Notes: generated by a model from the letters alone, not told the origin. DNA of 64,000 bases from Ferruginibacter sp. (GCA_013141115.1 JABFRP010000005.1:248001-312000), one strand, 5' to 3'. Shown: positions 18,101 to 28,114, counted from the stretch's first letter. Numbers and translations: made by a program.

Positions 18101-18175
18101 GATGTAGTAATGAGGTATTTTAATATAATTGATAATCAGTAAGTTACTATTTAATGATGTAGTAGAGATGTAGTG
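18101..18175. promoter_or_regulatory. Three phased direct repeats GATGTAGT(A/G), candidate PUL operator
   Basis: GATGTAGTA occurs at 18101-18109 and 18156-18164, and GATGTAGTG at 18167-18175. Start-to-start distances are 55 and 11 bases, near whole helical turns, so all three face the same side of DNA. They lie between the divergent regulator and susC. Binding by the LuxR-type regulator is inference. Confidence 0.45.
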
Positions 18176-18254
18176 TTTTTATTTTAAACAGATGTGAAAG
18201 ATTTTATTTTTACTTACTGTTAAATCAGATTTATCAAAACGAAAAAACTTGTGT

Positions 18255-21200
18255 ATGAAAAAAATCTTTAAAGGGATTCTCTTCCTTTTTGTATTACTAA
18301 CTTCCGTCGTTTCCTGGTCTCAAACCAAAACAATTTCCGGCTCTGTAATTAACGAAAAAGGGGAACCTGTATCCAAAGCATCTGTAGTTGTAAAAGGTAG
18401 CCAGGTTGGTACAAGTACCGACTCAAAAGGCGAATTTACAATTGCTGTTCCATCAAGCACCAAAACGCTTATCGTTACTTCAATTGGTTTTGAAGCTAAA
18501 GAAATTGCCATTACTGGCAATACTTTAGTAGTTACGCTTACAGAAATTTCAACCAAATTAAATGAGGTTGTAGTAGTAGGTTACGGAACTCAAAAGGTAA
18601 CCAAGGTATCCGGTGCTATTTCTACCGTAAAAGCAGCCGATATAGAAAAGCTGAAACCAGTTAGAGCTGAAGAAGCTTTGCAGGGAAGAGCTTCCGGCGT
18701 TACCGTAATTTCTGCAGGTGCTCCGGGTGCAGCACCAACTGTATTAGTTAGAGGTATTCCTTCTTTTACAGGTTCCGGTCCTATTGTTGTTATTGATGGT
18801 GTGCCACAAACGCTTACCGATTTTAACGCTATTAACGCTGCTGATATCGAATCTATCAATGTACTGAAAGATGCAGCAACAACTGCCATCTACGGTGTAA
18901 AAGGTGGTAATGGTGTTATTGTGGTTACTACAAAGTCTGGCAGAAAAAATCAGAAAACAGAAATAACTGCCAGCAGTAATTATGGTGTACAGGAAGTAAT
19001 GAATAAAATTGGCGTTTTAAACGCAACAGAATATGCAGCTATAATTAATGAAGGTAGCACTGTTGCAGGTGGTAATGTTATCTTTCCCGATTTAAGTAAA
19101 ATTGGTGTTGGAACTGATTGGCAAGATGAAATTTTTAAAACCGCTGCCATGCAATCGCATACTATTGCGGCAAGAGGCGGCAGCGAAAAAATGTCGTACT
19201 TTCTTTCTGCTGGATATTTAAACCAGGGTGGTATTGTTGGCGGAAATGATAAATCAGTTTTTAGCAGAGGAAACTTTACTGCAAATCTTAGTTTCGATCT
19301 TTCGGCTAAATTAAAATTTATTGTAAATACAACTGGTGTTATTACCGGCGGCAAAGGATTGCAGGAAAATTCATTTAACAGTATTATAGGTAGTGCATTA
19401 AATTTTGATCCAACAGTGCCTGTATATAATAATGTACCGAACACAGTGGGCAAATATGGTTTTAGTAATTTATTGTTGTCAGAAATATTTAATCCGCTTA
19501 CCAAACTGGATAATACGTATAATAAAAATGTCGGCAATAAATTATATGGCAAGTTTGAATTTCAGTATGATGTAATAAAAAACCTGAAATTATCTACAAG
19601 GTTTGGATATACTAAGTACGATGGAAATGCTAAAAACTTTACCCCTTTAGTATTTTATGGCCCACAGAATGTAGAAAATACACTTAATGCCGATGGTAGC
19701 ACTGTATATACATTATTTACCGACGGTAGTAAAAATTATAAGCATAATAAAGTATCGCATGATAAAACAAGCAACTTTAATTATACCTGGGAAAGTTTTG
19801 CTAACTACAATTTTAAAATAAAAGAAGATCATAATTTTGAAACAGTTATTGGTTTTTCTATAGCAAAAATTTCAGGTAATGCCGCAGGTGCCAGTAAAGA
19901 AGATGTGCCATTTAATACCTGGGAGTTTGCTGATTTTACTGCTGCAACCGGAAGCAATACTGCTAATAACCCCAATGCAGTTGGTGGATATTATTACCAA
20001 TATTTCAGAAGAAACCTTTCTTATTTTGCAAGGATCAATTATGATTATCAGGAAAAATATTTGGGTTCTTTTACTACACGCCGTGATGGTTCTTATGCTT
20101 TTGGTCCCGCAAATAAATATGCCAACTTTTTCTCAGGATCTTTAGGCTGGGTGGTTACCAAAGAAGATTTCTTTCGTTCTGATTTTATAGATTATTTAAA
20201 AATACGTGGTAGTTATGGATCAATCGGAAACGAAACTGTAGATCCACAGTTAGTAAGTATTGTTACAGGAGGGTCAAGTTATGGACCAACTGCAAATAGT
20301 AACGGCTACACATTTGGCGGCGTTTTCTACCCAGGTTCTACCGTAGGCTCTGCTGCAAACGATGCTTTAAGATGGGAAAAACAATTGCAGGCCAATGTGG
20401 GATTTGATGTTAATTTTTACAAGCGAAAAATTTCTTTATCTGCTGATTATTTTCAGAAAAAAGTAGATGGTTTGTTATTTACACCTTCTGCATCTTTATA
20501 TCTTGGTACAGTTCCTATTCCTACTGCAAATATTGGTTCTACCAAAAGTAGTGGTGTAGATGTAACACTGGGCTACAACGAAACTATCGCAAGAGTTGTA
20601 AAACTAAATACTTCTTTAACGTTTACAACATCTAAAAACCTGGTAACTGCAACTAACGACGATGGTACTGCCAGAATATTAGGAGGTTATTATTTTAATG
20701 GTCAGTCACAAAGTGTAACTGTATTTGAAAAAGGACAAACACCCGGCTATTTTTATGGTTATAAAACGGATGGTTTATTTCAAACTGCTGCCGATTTACT
20801 TAAAGGAGCTCCACAAGCAGGTGCCAAACCCGGAGATATCCGTTTTGCAGATGTAAATGGTGATGGTATAATAACATCTGCCGATCAAACAAAAATTGGC
20901 GATCCATTCCCTGATTTTACCATGGGCTGGAGCCTTAATGTAGAATACAAAAATTTTGATTTTAATGCATTTACTTATGCCTCTGTAGGTAATGATATTT
21001 ACAGGGCGTATGAAAGAAATGCCAACTACAGCAATAAATACAGATCAGTACTTGCAAGGTGGACAGGTGCAGGCTCCACCAACGATGCAAGAAACCCCCG
21101 CTATTCATTTACAGATGATAACAGCAATATCCGTGTATCAGACAGGTATGTAGAAGATGGTTCGTTTGTAAAAATTAAAAACATACAGTTGGGTTATACG

Positions 21201-21392
21201 TTCCCTGCATCGGTAACTAAAAAAGTTTTTAGCAAGCTGCGTATTTATGCGCAGGTAAAAAATGCTTACACTTTTACCAAGTACTCTGGTTTCGATCCTG
21301 AAATAGCAGGTGGCATATTGGATACAGGTATCGATCGTGGTGCATATCCGCAAGCAAGAACTTATGCTGTTGGTATTGACATTAAACTCTAA
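18255..21392 (+). CDS. SusC/RagA family TonB-linked outer-membrane transporter
   Basis: ATG at 18255 gives a proper signal peptide (MKKIFKGILFLFVLLTSVVSWSQ); the TTG two codons upstream is not needed. The 1045-residue product has a carboxypeptidase-D-like domain (about 22-100), the SusC signature VVVVGYGTQKVTKVSGAIS (about 105-125), a plug (about 125-230; VLVRGIPSFTG, LKDAATTAIYGVKGGNGVI) and a large barrel ending in a C-terminal Leu. It imports glycan oligomers with its SusD partner, encoded 22 bases downstream. Given the GH16 and GH3 enzymes in the same locus the cargo is probably a beta-1,3-glucan oligosaccharide. Confidence 0.97.
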   Translation: MKKIFKGILFLFVLLTSVVSWSQTKTISGSVINEKGEPVSKASVVVKGSQVGTSTDSKGEFTIAVPSSTKTLIVTSIGFEAKEIAITGNTLVVTLTEISTKLNEVVVVGYGTQKVTKVSGAISTVKAADIEKLKPVRAEEALQGRASGVTVISAGAPGAAPTVLVRGIPSFTGSGPIVVIDGVPQTLTDFNAINAADIESINVLKDAATTAIYGVKGGNGVIVVTTKSGRKNQKTEITASSNYGVQEVMNKIGVLNATEYAAIINEGSTVAGGNVIFPDLSKIGVGTDWQDEIFKTAAMQSHTIAARGGSEKMSYFLSAGYLNQGGIVGGNDKSVFSRGNFTANLSFDLSAKLKFIVNTTGVITGGKGLQENSFNSIIGSALNFDPTVPVYNNVPNTVGKYGFSNLLLSEIFNPLTKLDNTYNKNVGNKLYGKFEFQYDVIKNLKLSTRFGYTKYDGNAKNFTPLVFYGPQNVENTLNADGSTVYTLFTDGSKNYKHNKVSHDKTSNFNYTWESFANYNFKIKEDHNFETVIGFSIAKISGNAAGASKEDVPFNTWEFADFTAATGSNTANNPNAVGGYYYQYFRRNLSYFARINYDYQEKYLGSFTTRRDGSYAFGPANKYANFFSGSLGWVVTKEDFFRSDFIDYLKIRGSYGSIGNETVDPQLVSIVTGGSSYGPTANSNGYTFGGVFYPGSTVGSAANDALRWEKQLQANVGFDVNFYKRKISLSADYFQKKVDGLLFTPSASLYLGTVPIPTANIGSTKSSGVDVTLGYNETIARVVKLNTSLTFTTSKNLVTATNDDGTARILGGYYFNGQSQSVTVFEKGQTPGYFYGYKTDGLFQTAADLLKGAPQAGAKPGDIRFADVNGDGIITSADQTKIGDPFPDFTMGWSLNVEYKNFDFNAFTYASVGNDIYRAYERNANYSNKYRSVLARWTGAGSTNDARNPRYSFTDDNSNIRVSDRYVEDGSFVKIKNIQLGYTFPASVTKKVFSKLRIYAQVKNAYTFTKYSGFDPEIAGGILDTGIDRGAYPQARTYAVGIDIKL

Positions 21393-21414
21393 ATTTTTAT
21401 AAAAATATTATACA

Positions 21415-22962
21415 ATGAAAAATATTAAAATAATAAGCCTGCTTTTTTTAATTGCCTCGCTGGCATCTTGTAAAAAATGGGTGGATTATGATCCCCATGA
21501 TGAATTTAAAATTACCGATCTTGATTATTTAAAGTCTGAAAGCGATTACCGTACCATGGCGGTTAGTGTGTACACGCCTATGCAATGGCTTAATCAGGCA
21601 GTCCCCATTGGCGATATTGCAACTGATAATGCTGTAAGTGGTGGCGAAAATGCATCGGATGTATTACCGTTGCAGCAAATTGATGATTATACCTTAACGC
21701 CGGTAAATGGCCAACTTACAGAAATGTGGCAGGCAGCTTACGAAGGTATTAACAGGGCAAACTATATGCATCAGTATAAAGATGCCAACAAAGCCGGCGA
21801 AACAGTAAACTTTACCGGCAAAGATGCCTTGTATGGCGAAATTTATTTTTTACGTGCCTATTACTATTTTCATTTAGTTAGGTTTTTTGGTGATGTGCCA
21901 TTGTTTGTTGAAAAAAGATTGGGCTTAACCGAATCTAAAACTTTACAACGCTCGGCTAAGGCAGATGTGTACAAACAAATTGAAGCAGATTTAAACAGTG
22001 CTATTGCAGTTTTACCCATTACAAGTGTTGAAAAAGGAAGAGTAACAAAATATGCTGCACAGGCTTTATTAGGTAAAGTATTGTTGTATCAAAATAAATT
22101 TGATGCCGCAGCAACCATGTTAGAAAATGTGGTAAACGGCCCTTTTAGTTTAGTATCCGATTTTGGTGGAATGTTTTTACAAACCGGTGAAAACGGGCCT
22201 GAATCAGTTTTTGAAATTCAATACTCTAATGCTTCTCCTTATTATAACTGGGGAGGTGTAACAAGAGGACAGGGAAATCTTTCGGTACAGCAATGCGGTG
22301 TAAGAGGATTAAATGGTAAAGCAGCTATGCCTTATGCAGCCGGCTGGAGTACCAATTTACCCACCGCTAATTTAGCCAATGCCTTTACAGCAGGTGATAT
22401 AAGAAAAGCAGCTACAGTGCTTAATATCGATGATTATATAAATACTAACCCATCGCTGTTTACTGGTGTAGCATCAAATAACCCGGCTTTTGCCACTAAC
22501 CCTGCTTACCAGGTTGCACCTTATAAAAATACAGGTTGGTATAATCAAAAATATTTACCCCGTAAAGGAGAAACATCTGGCCAGGTAGAATTAAATTATT
22601 TAAATAATTTCAGAACTATCCGCTACGCAGATGTTTTGTTAATGGCTGCCGAAGCATTTAACAGATCAACAGCTCCAAATGATACTAAAGCGCAACTCTA
22701 TTTAAATAAAGTACGTCGCCGTGCATTTGCAGTTAACGATGCAAGTAAAGATGTTACTGCAACAGGTACAGCATTAAAGCAAGCAATATGGGATGAAAGA
22801 AGATTGGAACTGGCAATGGAAGGCGATCGCTTTTTCGACCTGGTAAGAACCGGGCAGGCTGCTGCAAAAATTACAGGTTTTGTTGCAGGCAAAAACGAAT
22901 TGTTTCCTATTCCACAAGCAGAGATTGAAATTTCCGGCATTAAACAAAATCCCGGGTACTAA
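21415..22962 (+). CDS. SusD/RagB family glycan-binding lipoprotein
   Basis: The 515-residue surface lipoprotein has a signal ending SLASC (Cys19, followed by KKW). The TPR-rich SusD fold is supported by AYEGINRANYMHQYKD, GEIYFLRAYYYFHLVRFFGDVPLF, RVTKYAAQALLGKVLLYQ and the C-terminal EERR-like block WDERRLELAMEGDRFFDLVRTG with the final NPGY. SusD caps the SusC barrel and holds the glycan for import. The spacing of 22 bases after susC and 26 bases before the next gene indicates one operon. Confidence 0.97.
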   Translation: MKNIKIISLLFLIASLASCKKWVDYDPHDEFKITDLDYLKSESDYRTMAVSVYTPMQWLNQAVPIGDIATDNAVSGGENASDVLPLQQIDDYTLTPVNGQLTEMWQAAYEGINRANYMHQYKDANKAGETVNFTGKDALYGEIYFLRAYYYFHLVRFFGDVPLFVEKRLGLTESKTLQRSAKADVYKQIEADLNSAIAVLPITSVEKGRVTKYAAQALLGKVLLYQNKFDAAATMLENVVNGPFSLVSDFGGMFLQTGENGPESVFEIQYSNASPYYNWGGVTRGQGNLSVQQCGVRGLNGKAAMPYAAGWSTNLPTANLANAFTAGDIRKAATVLNIDDYINTNPSLFTGVASNNPAFATNPAYQVAPYKNTGWYNQKYLPRKGETSGQVELNYLNNFRTIRYADVLLMAAEAFNRSTAPNDTKAQLYLNKVRRRAFAVNDASKDVTATGTALKQAIWDERRLELAMEGDRFFDLVRTGQAAAKITGFVAGKNELFPIPQAEIEISGIKQNPGY

Positions 22963-22988
22963 AAACTAACTCTTAAAAATTAACGATT

Positions 22989-25058
22989 ATGAAAGTATTA
23001 AAATATTTTTTTAGCATAGCTTTTTTGCTGGTGCTTGCTGCAGGCTGTAAAAAGGAAGTGAATGACGATCTGTCTTTTTTAGCTACAGATACTGCACCGG
23101 ATAAGCTATCGGCATTTTTTGATATTACGCAGGATAATACAGGCCTGGTAACCATTACCCCTAATGGAGAAAGCATTTCTTTTTATGAAATTTATTATGG
23201 TGATGCTACTACCACGCCAGCAAAAGTACAGCCCGGAAAAAATACCCAGCATGTGTATGCCGAAGGTTTGTATAATGTAAAAATTGTTGGTCATAGCATT
23301 ACCGGAAAAGTTACCGAAACTACCAAGCAGTTAACAGTATCGTTCAGGGCGCCGGAAAATTTAGATTTTACAATTACTGTTGATCCTAACAATAATTACA
23401 AAGTAACAGTAACTGCAAAAGCACTGTACGAAACTTTTTTTAAAGTGTATTTTGGTGATGTGCCTAATGAGGTGCCGGTATCTTTTTTAGAAGGTGATGT
23501 GGTTACTCATATTTATCCGGCAGTAGGCACTTACAATATAAAAGTGGTGGCATTAAGTGGAGGTGTGGCTACAACGCAATTAATTAAACCTGTAACTATT
23601 GTTGATCCCGTTTTATTACCAATAACTTTTGAATCGCCAACTGTAAATTATGCCTTTACCGATTTTGGTGGTGGCGCAGTTACTAAAATAACCAATCCGC
23701 AATCTAACGGAATAAATACAAGCAGTAAGGTAGGTAAAATGGTTAAGAATGCTCCTGAAGTATGGGGCGGTAGTGTTATTGCATTAGGTGCACCTATTGA
23801 CTTTACTTTAAACAGAGTTTTTAGAATGAAAGTTTTTTCTCCACGTATTGGGGCTAAAGTTTTATTAAAAGTAGAAAACTTAACTAATGGCGGAATTAGT
23901 TTTGAAAAAGAGACCGTTACTACAGTTGCCAATACCTGGGAAGATCTGATTTTTGATTACAGTGCAGTTCCTACAACCAACTCTTACCAAAAAGTTGTTT
24001 TAATATTTGAGTTAGGTACAGTAGGTGATGGCTCGGCTAATTTTACTTTTTTGTTTGATGATATCAGGCTTACCAATCAACTTCCTACCAGCTTATTAAC
24101 CTTGCCGGTAACATTTGATAATCCATTATTAAACTATGCAGTTACTGACTTTGGTGGCAATTTAACGCTTAACGATGTTGACCCTGGCAATGCCGCCAAT
24201 AAAGTAAAGAAAACTACAAAAACAAACGGAGCACAAACATGGGCAGGTACAACAATTGGAGCAGGGTTTACTGCTAAAATTCCGTTTACAGCCACTACAA
24301 CCCAAATGAGTGTTAGGGTTTATTCACCAGCCGCAGGTATTCGTGTAAGGTTAAAAGTTGAAGACAAAACCAATAATACCAGGTCAGTAGAAACAGACGC
24401 AATGACACAGGCTGCAAATACATGGGAAACATTGGTGTTTGATTTTGCCAATCAATCTGCAGGTACTGCTGCTATGAACCTTGCTTATACTTATGATATG
24501 GCTTCTATCTTCTTCGATTTTAATAATGCCGGAACCGGTAGTGTATTTTATTGGGATGATGTTAGCTTTTTACCCGTTAATGTAACGCCTAATTATTTAT
24601 CGTTGCCACTCGATTTTCAATCCACAACAATAGCCTATAATTTTTCAAACTTTGATGGTGGTAATGCAACAGTGATAAATAATCCGGTTGCCGGAGGAAT
24701 TAATACCAGTACAAAAGTGGGTAAAATGGTTAAAAGTGCCGGCCAGGTTTGGGGCGGTAGTTTGTTAGCATTGGTTAATCCAATTAATTTTTCTGTAAAC
24801 AAAACTTTTAAAATGAAAGTGTATTCTCCAAGAATCGGAGCTAAGGTGTTGTTGAAAGTGGAAGGACCAAATGGTGCTGCCTTTGAAAAAGAAGTAGCAA
24901 CTACTACAGCTAATACATGGGAGGAATTAACTTTTGATTACAGTACAATCAATACAGGGCTTTCTTATCAAAGTATTGTTTTAATCTTTGATCTGGGTAC
25001 AATGGGTGATGGCTCTGCTAACTTTACATTTTACTTTGACGATATCAAACTTAATTAA
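22989..25058 (+). CDS. Surface glycan-binding lipoprotein with two PKD-like domains and a triplicated C-terminal module
   Basis: The 689-residue lipoprotein (LAAGC, Cys20, then KKE) occupies the SusE/SusF position. Two PKD-like beta-sandwich domains (about 30-118 and 119-205; each with an IYxGDxxxxP strand and a YxxxGxYNxKVV ending) are followed by three copies of a module of about 155 residues, encoded at 23616-24071, 24102-24572 and 24603-25055. Copies 1 and 3 are very alike (GKMVKxAxxVWGGS, SPRIGAKVLLKVE, ANTWExLxFDYS, GDGSANFTFxFDDI); copy 2 is divergent but keeps the layout. The jelly-roll-like pattern ending in FDDI/WDDV resembles carbohydrate-binding modules. Role: probably capture of glucan at the surface. 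Confidence 0.85.
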   Translation: MKVLKYFFSIAFLLVLAAGCKKEVNDDLSFLATDTAPDKLSAFFDITQDNTGLVTITPNGESISFYEIYYGDATTTPAKVQPGKNTQHVYAEGLYNVKIVGHSITGKVTETTKQLTVSFRAPENLDFTITVDPNNNYKVTVTAKALYETFFKVYFGDVPNEVPVSFLEGDVVTHIYPAVGTYNIKVVALSGGVATTQLIKPVTIVDPVLLPITFESPTVNYAFTDFGGGAVTKITNPQSNGINTSSKVGKMVKNAPEVWGGSVIALGAPIDFTLNRVFRMKVFSPRIGAKVLLKVENLTNGGISFEKETVTTVANTWEDLIFDYSAVPTTNSYQKVVLIFELGTVGDGSANFTFLFDDIRLTNQLPTSLLTLPVTFDNPLLNYAVTDFGGNLTLNDVDPGNAANKVKKTTKTNGAQTWAGTTIGAGFTAKIPFTATTTQMSVRVYSPAAGIRVRLKVEDKTNNTRSVETDAMTQAANTWETLVFDFANQSAGTAAMNLAYTYDMASIFFDFNNAGTGSVFYWDDVSFLPVNVTPNYLSLPLDFQSTTIAYNFSNFDGGNATVINNPVAGGINTSTKVGKMVKSAGQVWGGSLLALVNPINFSVNKTFKMKVYSPRIGAKVLLKVEGPNGAAFEKEVATTTANTWEELTFDYSTINTGLSYQSIVLIFDLGTMGDGSANFTFYFDDIKLN

Positions 25059-25077
25059 TGCTTAAAAAAATAAAATT

Positions 25078-25977
25078 ATGATCACTAAAATAAAATCACT
25101 CATCATTATGTTTCTTGCAACAGGCCTTTTCTTTGTTGCCTGTAAGAAAACAGAATATAAGTTCGGCGATTTAAAAGCGCCTGCTAACCTTACACTCACT
25201 ACAGCCATAGCGGGTGTAGATGCTACTAATCCAAACGGAAACGGAAGTGGTGTTGTGGTTATTACTACAACTGCCGATAATGCTTTAACCTATAATATTG
25301 ATTTTGGAGATGGTAAAACGCACCCTCCTGTGCCATCAGGTGTTATCAGTTATAAATATTCTAACCCCGGCACTTACGATTATACCATTACCGTAAATGC
25401 AATTGGAACTGGTGGTATAATTTCCAGCATCACAAAAAAAATAAAAGTATTTGTGGCTTTCGAAATTCCGACTGCAATATTGCAGGCATTAACTAACGGT
25501 TCAACTAAAGTATGGATAACTGATAAAGATGCACCGGGGCATTTTGGTGTAGGGCCCAATGATCAGTTTGCTCCAATATGGTATGCTGCCACTCCTAATT
25601 CAAGAGAAGCTTGTGCGTATGATGATGAGATCACTTTTTCAAAGGATGCCAATAACAATGTATTCATGTCTGTTAACAATAAAGGCGAAAATTTTTCAAC
25701 AGGAGCTGCTACAGGGTTTTATGGATTTAGTGGCGGCGATGGCTGCTACGCAATTAATACAGGAGGCAATAAAAAATTATCCTTTATGGATGCCACATCA
25801 ACATCTACTCCTGCAAATTCTACAAGAATACAATTTATAGTACCCGGCAATGGCATTATAAATTTTGGCACAGGCGGTACCACTTACGAGATAATATCAA
25901 TAACTGCAACAGGAATTAATTTACGCAGTATTGGTGCAGATGGAAATGCCTGGTATCAAAAACTAAAAAACAAATAA
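25078..25977 (+). CDS. PKD-domain surface lipoprotein of the glucan locus
   Basis: The 299-residue lipoprotein (FFVAC, Cys22, then KKTE) has one PKD-like domain (about 37-128, with IDFGDGKTHPP and YSNPGTYDYTITVNA). A C-terminal domain (about 130-299) starts TKVWITDKDAPGHFGVGP and is rich in Gly, Asn and aromatic residues. No catalytic motif was seen. It is 19 bases after the preceding lipoprotein gene and 7 bases before the GH16 gene, so it belongs to the operon. A role in glycan binding is inferred from position and fold; the C-terminal domain is not one I can name. Confidence 0.8.
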   Translation: MITKIKSLIIMFLATGLFFVACKKTEYKFGDLKAPANLTLTTAIAGVDATNPNGNGSGVVVITTTADNALTYNIDFGDGKTHPPVPSGVISYKYSNPGTYDYTITVNAIGTGGIISSITKKIKVFVAFEIPTAILQALTNGSTKVWITDKDAPGHFGVGPNDQFAPIWYAATPNSREACAYDDEITFSKDANNNVFMSVNNKGENFSTGAATGFYGFSGGDGCYAINTGGNKKLSFMDATSTSTPANSTRIQFIVPGNGIINFGTGGTTYEIISITATGINLRSIGADGNAWYQKLKNK

Positions 25978-25984
25978 TACTACA

Positions 25985-27034
25985 ATGAAACACATTAAAG
26001 TATCAATATTGCTGGCCGTATTAGCTGTAATTTTTATTGCAGGCAGCTGCAAAAAAAAGAATGACAGCGGACCAACTCAAACAGCGCCAACTGATTTAAC
26101 GGTAACTGCTGTGCCAAGCACCAACGGAAGTGGAACTGTGGCATTTACGGCTACTGCTGTTAATGCGGTTTCGTACGATTATGAGTTTGGCAATGGTGCT
26201 ATACTTACTGTGGCTTCAGGTGCTACCAATTATCAATACACGCTGGTGGGCAATAACACTTACACAGTTACTGTTACTGCAAAAAGCAGTTCTGGATTAA
26301 CTGTAAAAAAATCCATACAGGTAACAGTAAATGTGGCGGCCAGTGCTCCGGGCCTCATCTGGTCAGAAGAATTTAATACTGATGGCGCACCCAATGCTGC
26401 AAAGTGGGGGTATGATTTAGGTGGCGGCGGTTGGGGTAATAATGAGCTACAATATTACACCAGTCGGCCAGAGAACGCTGTAGTGCTGAATGGTTTTTTA
26501 AAGATCACCGCCATAAAAGAAGCATACAGCGGAAGTGCTTACACATCAGCAAGGTTGTTATCGAAAGATAAATTTTCTTTTAAGTATGGTAAAATAGAAG
26601 TGAGGGCAAAGCTGCCAGCAGGTGGAGGCACATGGCCGGCAATATGGATGTTGGGTAATAATATTTCTACCACACCATGGCCTGCCTGCGGCGAAATAGA
26701 TATTATGGAACATGTGGGCAACCAGTTAAATAAAATTTATGCTACGCTGCATCATCCCGGTCACTCTGGTGGTAATGGTGATGGTAGTTTTATAATGATT
26801 CCGGATGCTACCACAGCATTTCATAATTATATTTTTGAGTGGTCGGCAACTTCGCTTAAGTTTTATGTAGATACGCAATTGTTTTACACTTTCGCTAACA
26901 ATGCCAGCTTACCATTCAATCAAAACTTTTTTGTGATATTGAATATGGCAATGGGTGGCAACTTTGGCGGTGCCATTGATCCGGCATTTACCAATGCTTC
27001 TATGGAAATAGATTATGTAAGAGTATATCAATAA
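25985..27034 (+). CDS. PKD-GH16 endo-beta-glucanase lipoprotein (laminarinase type)
   Basis: The 349-residue lipoprotein (IAGSC, Cys22, then KKKND) has a PKD-like domain (about 35-118) close in design to that of the preceding gene, then a GH16 catalytic domain (about 122-349; LIWSEEFNTDG, GWGNNELQYYTSRPENA). The catalytic motif EIDIME gives nucleophile Glu237 and acid/base Glu242. GWGNNELQ and WPAIWMLG are typical of laminarinase-type GH16 enzymes, which cut beta-1,3 or mixed-linkage glucans. As a surface lipoprotein it should make the first cuts before import. Confidence 0.95.
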   Translation: MKHIKVSILLAVLAVIFIAGSCKKKNDSGPTQTAPTDLTVTAVPSTNGSGTVAFTATAVNAVSYDYEFGNGAILTVASGATNYQYTLVGNNTYTVTVTAKSSSGLTVKKSIQVTVNVAASAPGLIWSEEFNTDGAPNAAKWGYDLGGGGWGNNELQYYTSRPENAVVLNGFLKITAIKEAYSGSAYTSARLLSKDKFSFKYGKIEVRAKLPAGGGTWPAIWMLGNNISTTPWPACGEIDIMEHVGNQLNKIYATLHHPGHSGGNGDGSFIMIPDATTAFHNYIFEWSATSLKFYVDTQLFYTFANNASLPFNQNFFVILNMAMGGNFGGAIDPAFTNASMEIDYVRVYQ

Positions 27035-27174
27035 ATGTTGTTTTAAAAGCTAATGTTAGCAAGCAGTTGTTTTTTCATAATAGCAAACAGGGCGAATTGT
27101 ATCTCTCTTTTTTTAAGATGGATACCTTTCGCTCTTTTAAACGGCCTTCTTTACAAAAATTAAAATACACAGCA

Positions 27175-27984
27175 ATGGCTTTAAGAAAAAATAAAGTGTT
27201 TCTTTTTTTATTACTGCAACTGGTGGTTTATGGCAGTAATGCACAAAGCACTTTTACAAAATTGATTTGGTCGGATGAGTTTAATAAGCCCGGATTACCT
27301 GATACTTTAAAATGGAGTTATGATAAAGGAAGAGGGTGCCCGGATAATTGTGGATGGGGTAATAATGAATTGCAATTTTATACCCATAACCGTAAAGAAA
27401 ATGCTAGGGTAAAAAAAGGACATTTAATTATTGAAGCCAGAAAAGAAGTTTATGGAGATGCACAATACACTTCTGCAAGATTGGTTACTAAAAATAAAGG
27501 CGACTGGAAATATGGTCGTATTGAAGCTAAAGCAAAGCTGCCAGCCGGAACCGGTATGTGGCCTGCCATTTGGATGCTGCCCACTAAATGGGAGTATGGC
27601 GGCTGGCCCAAAAGTGGCGAAATAGATATTATGGAAAACGTAGGCTATTGGCCGGATTCTGCATTGGGTACTGTACACACAGGCGCTTACAATGGCATGC
27701 TGGGTACACAAAAAACAAGTGGCTTAAATATAACTGATCTGTCAAAGGCTTTTCATGTATATGCAATAGAATGGACGCCTGATATGATCTCTTTTTTTAT
27801 TGATAACAAAAAGTATAACGAATTTAAAAACGACCACAAAGGCATTGATGAATGGCCTTTTGATAAAGAATTTCACTTGCTGATGAACGTGGCTGTTGGT
27901 GGCAACTGGGGCGGTAAGTTTGGCGTGGATGATAAAATATTTCCACAACAACTAACCATCGACTATGTAAGAGTTTATCAATAG
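27175..27984 (+). CDS. GH16 endo-beta-glucanase, second copy (secreted)
   Basis: ATG at 27175 gives a signal peptide (MALRKNKVFLFLLLQLVVYG, ending SNAQ); the frame stays open upstream to a TTG at 27067 but that adds a non-signal leader. The 269-residue product is a bare GH16 domain: LIWSDEFNKPG, CGWGNNELQFYTHNRKENA, WPAIWMLP and EIDIME with Glu149 and Glu154 as catalytic pair. It lacks the PKD domain and lipobox of the preceding enzyme, so it is probably periplasmic or released. A terminator follows before the GH3 gene. Confidence 0.94.
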   Translation: MALRKNKVFLFLLLQLVVYGSNAQSTFTKLIWSDEFNKPGLPDTLKWSYDKGRGCPDNCGWGNNELQFYTHNRKENARVKKGHLIIEARKEVYGDAQYTSARLVTKNKGDWKYGRIEAKAKLPAGTGMWPAIWMLPTKWEYGGWPKSGEIDIMENVGYWPDSALGTVHTGAYNGMLGTQKTSGLNITDLSKAFHVYAIEWTPDMISFFIDNKKYNEFKNDHKGIDEWPFDKEFHLLMNVAVGGNWGGKFGVDDKIFPQQLTIDYVRVYQ

Positions 27985-28013
27985 CATACGCTTGAATAAA
28001 CGGTTTTATTTTC

Positions 28014-28086
28014 GAGGCTCTTTGATTATCCTTTTACTAAATTGATTAATTTGGCAAGAGGGATATTGAAGAGCCTCATTTTTTTA
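28014..28086 (+). terminator. Long-stem terminator between GH16 and GH3
   Basis: GAGGCTCTT (28014-28022) pairs perfectly with AAGAGCCTC (28069-28077), followed by ATTTTTTTA. The 46-base interior can extend the helix with TATCC/GGATA. It probably ends part of the PUL transcript, so GH3 may need read-through or its own promoter. Confidence 0.7.
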
Positions 28087-28114
28087 TGATTGCTTAATTA
28101 TTAATATAAATTTC

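Noticed and set aside
18980..19552. A 190-codon open frame on the minus strand inside susC
   Set aside because: It lies wholly within the barrel-coding part of susC, has no recognisable domain or promoter, and susC is intact.
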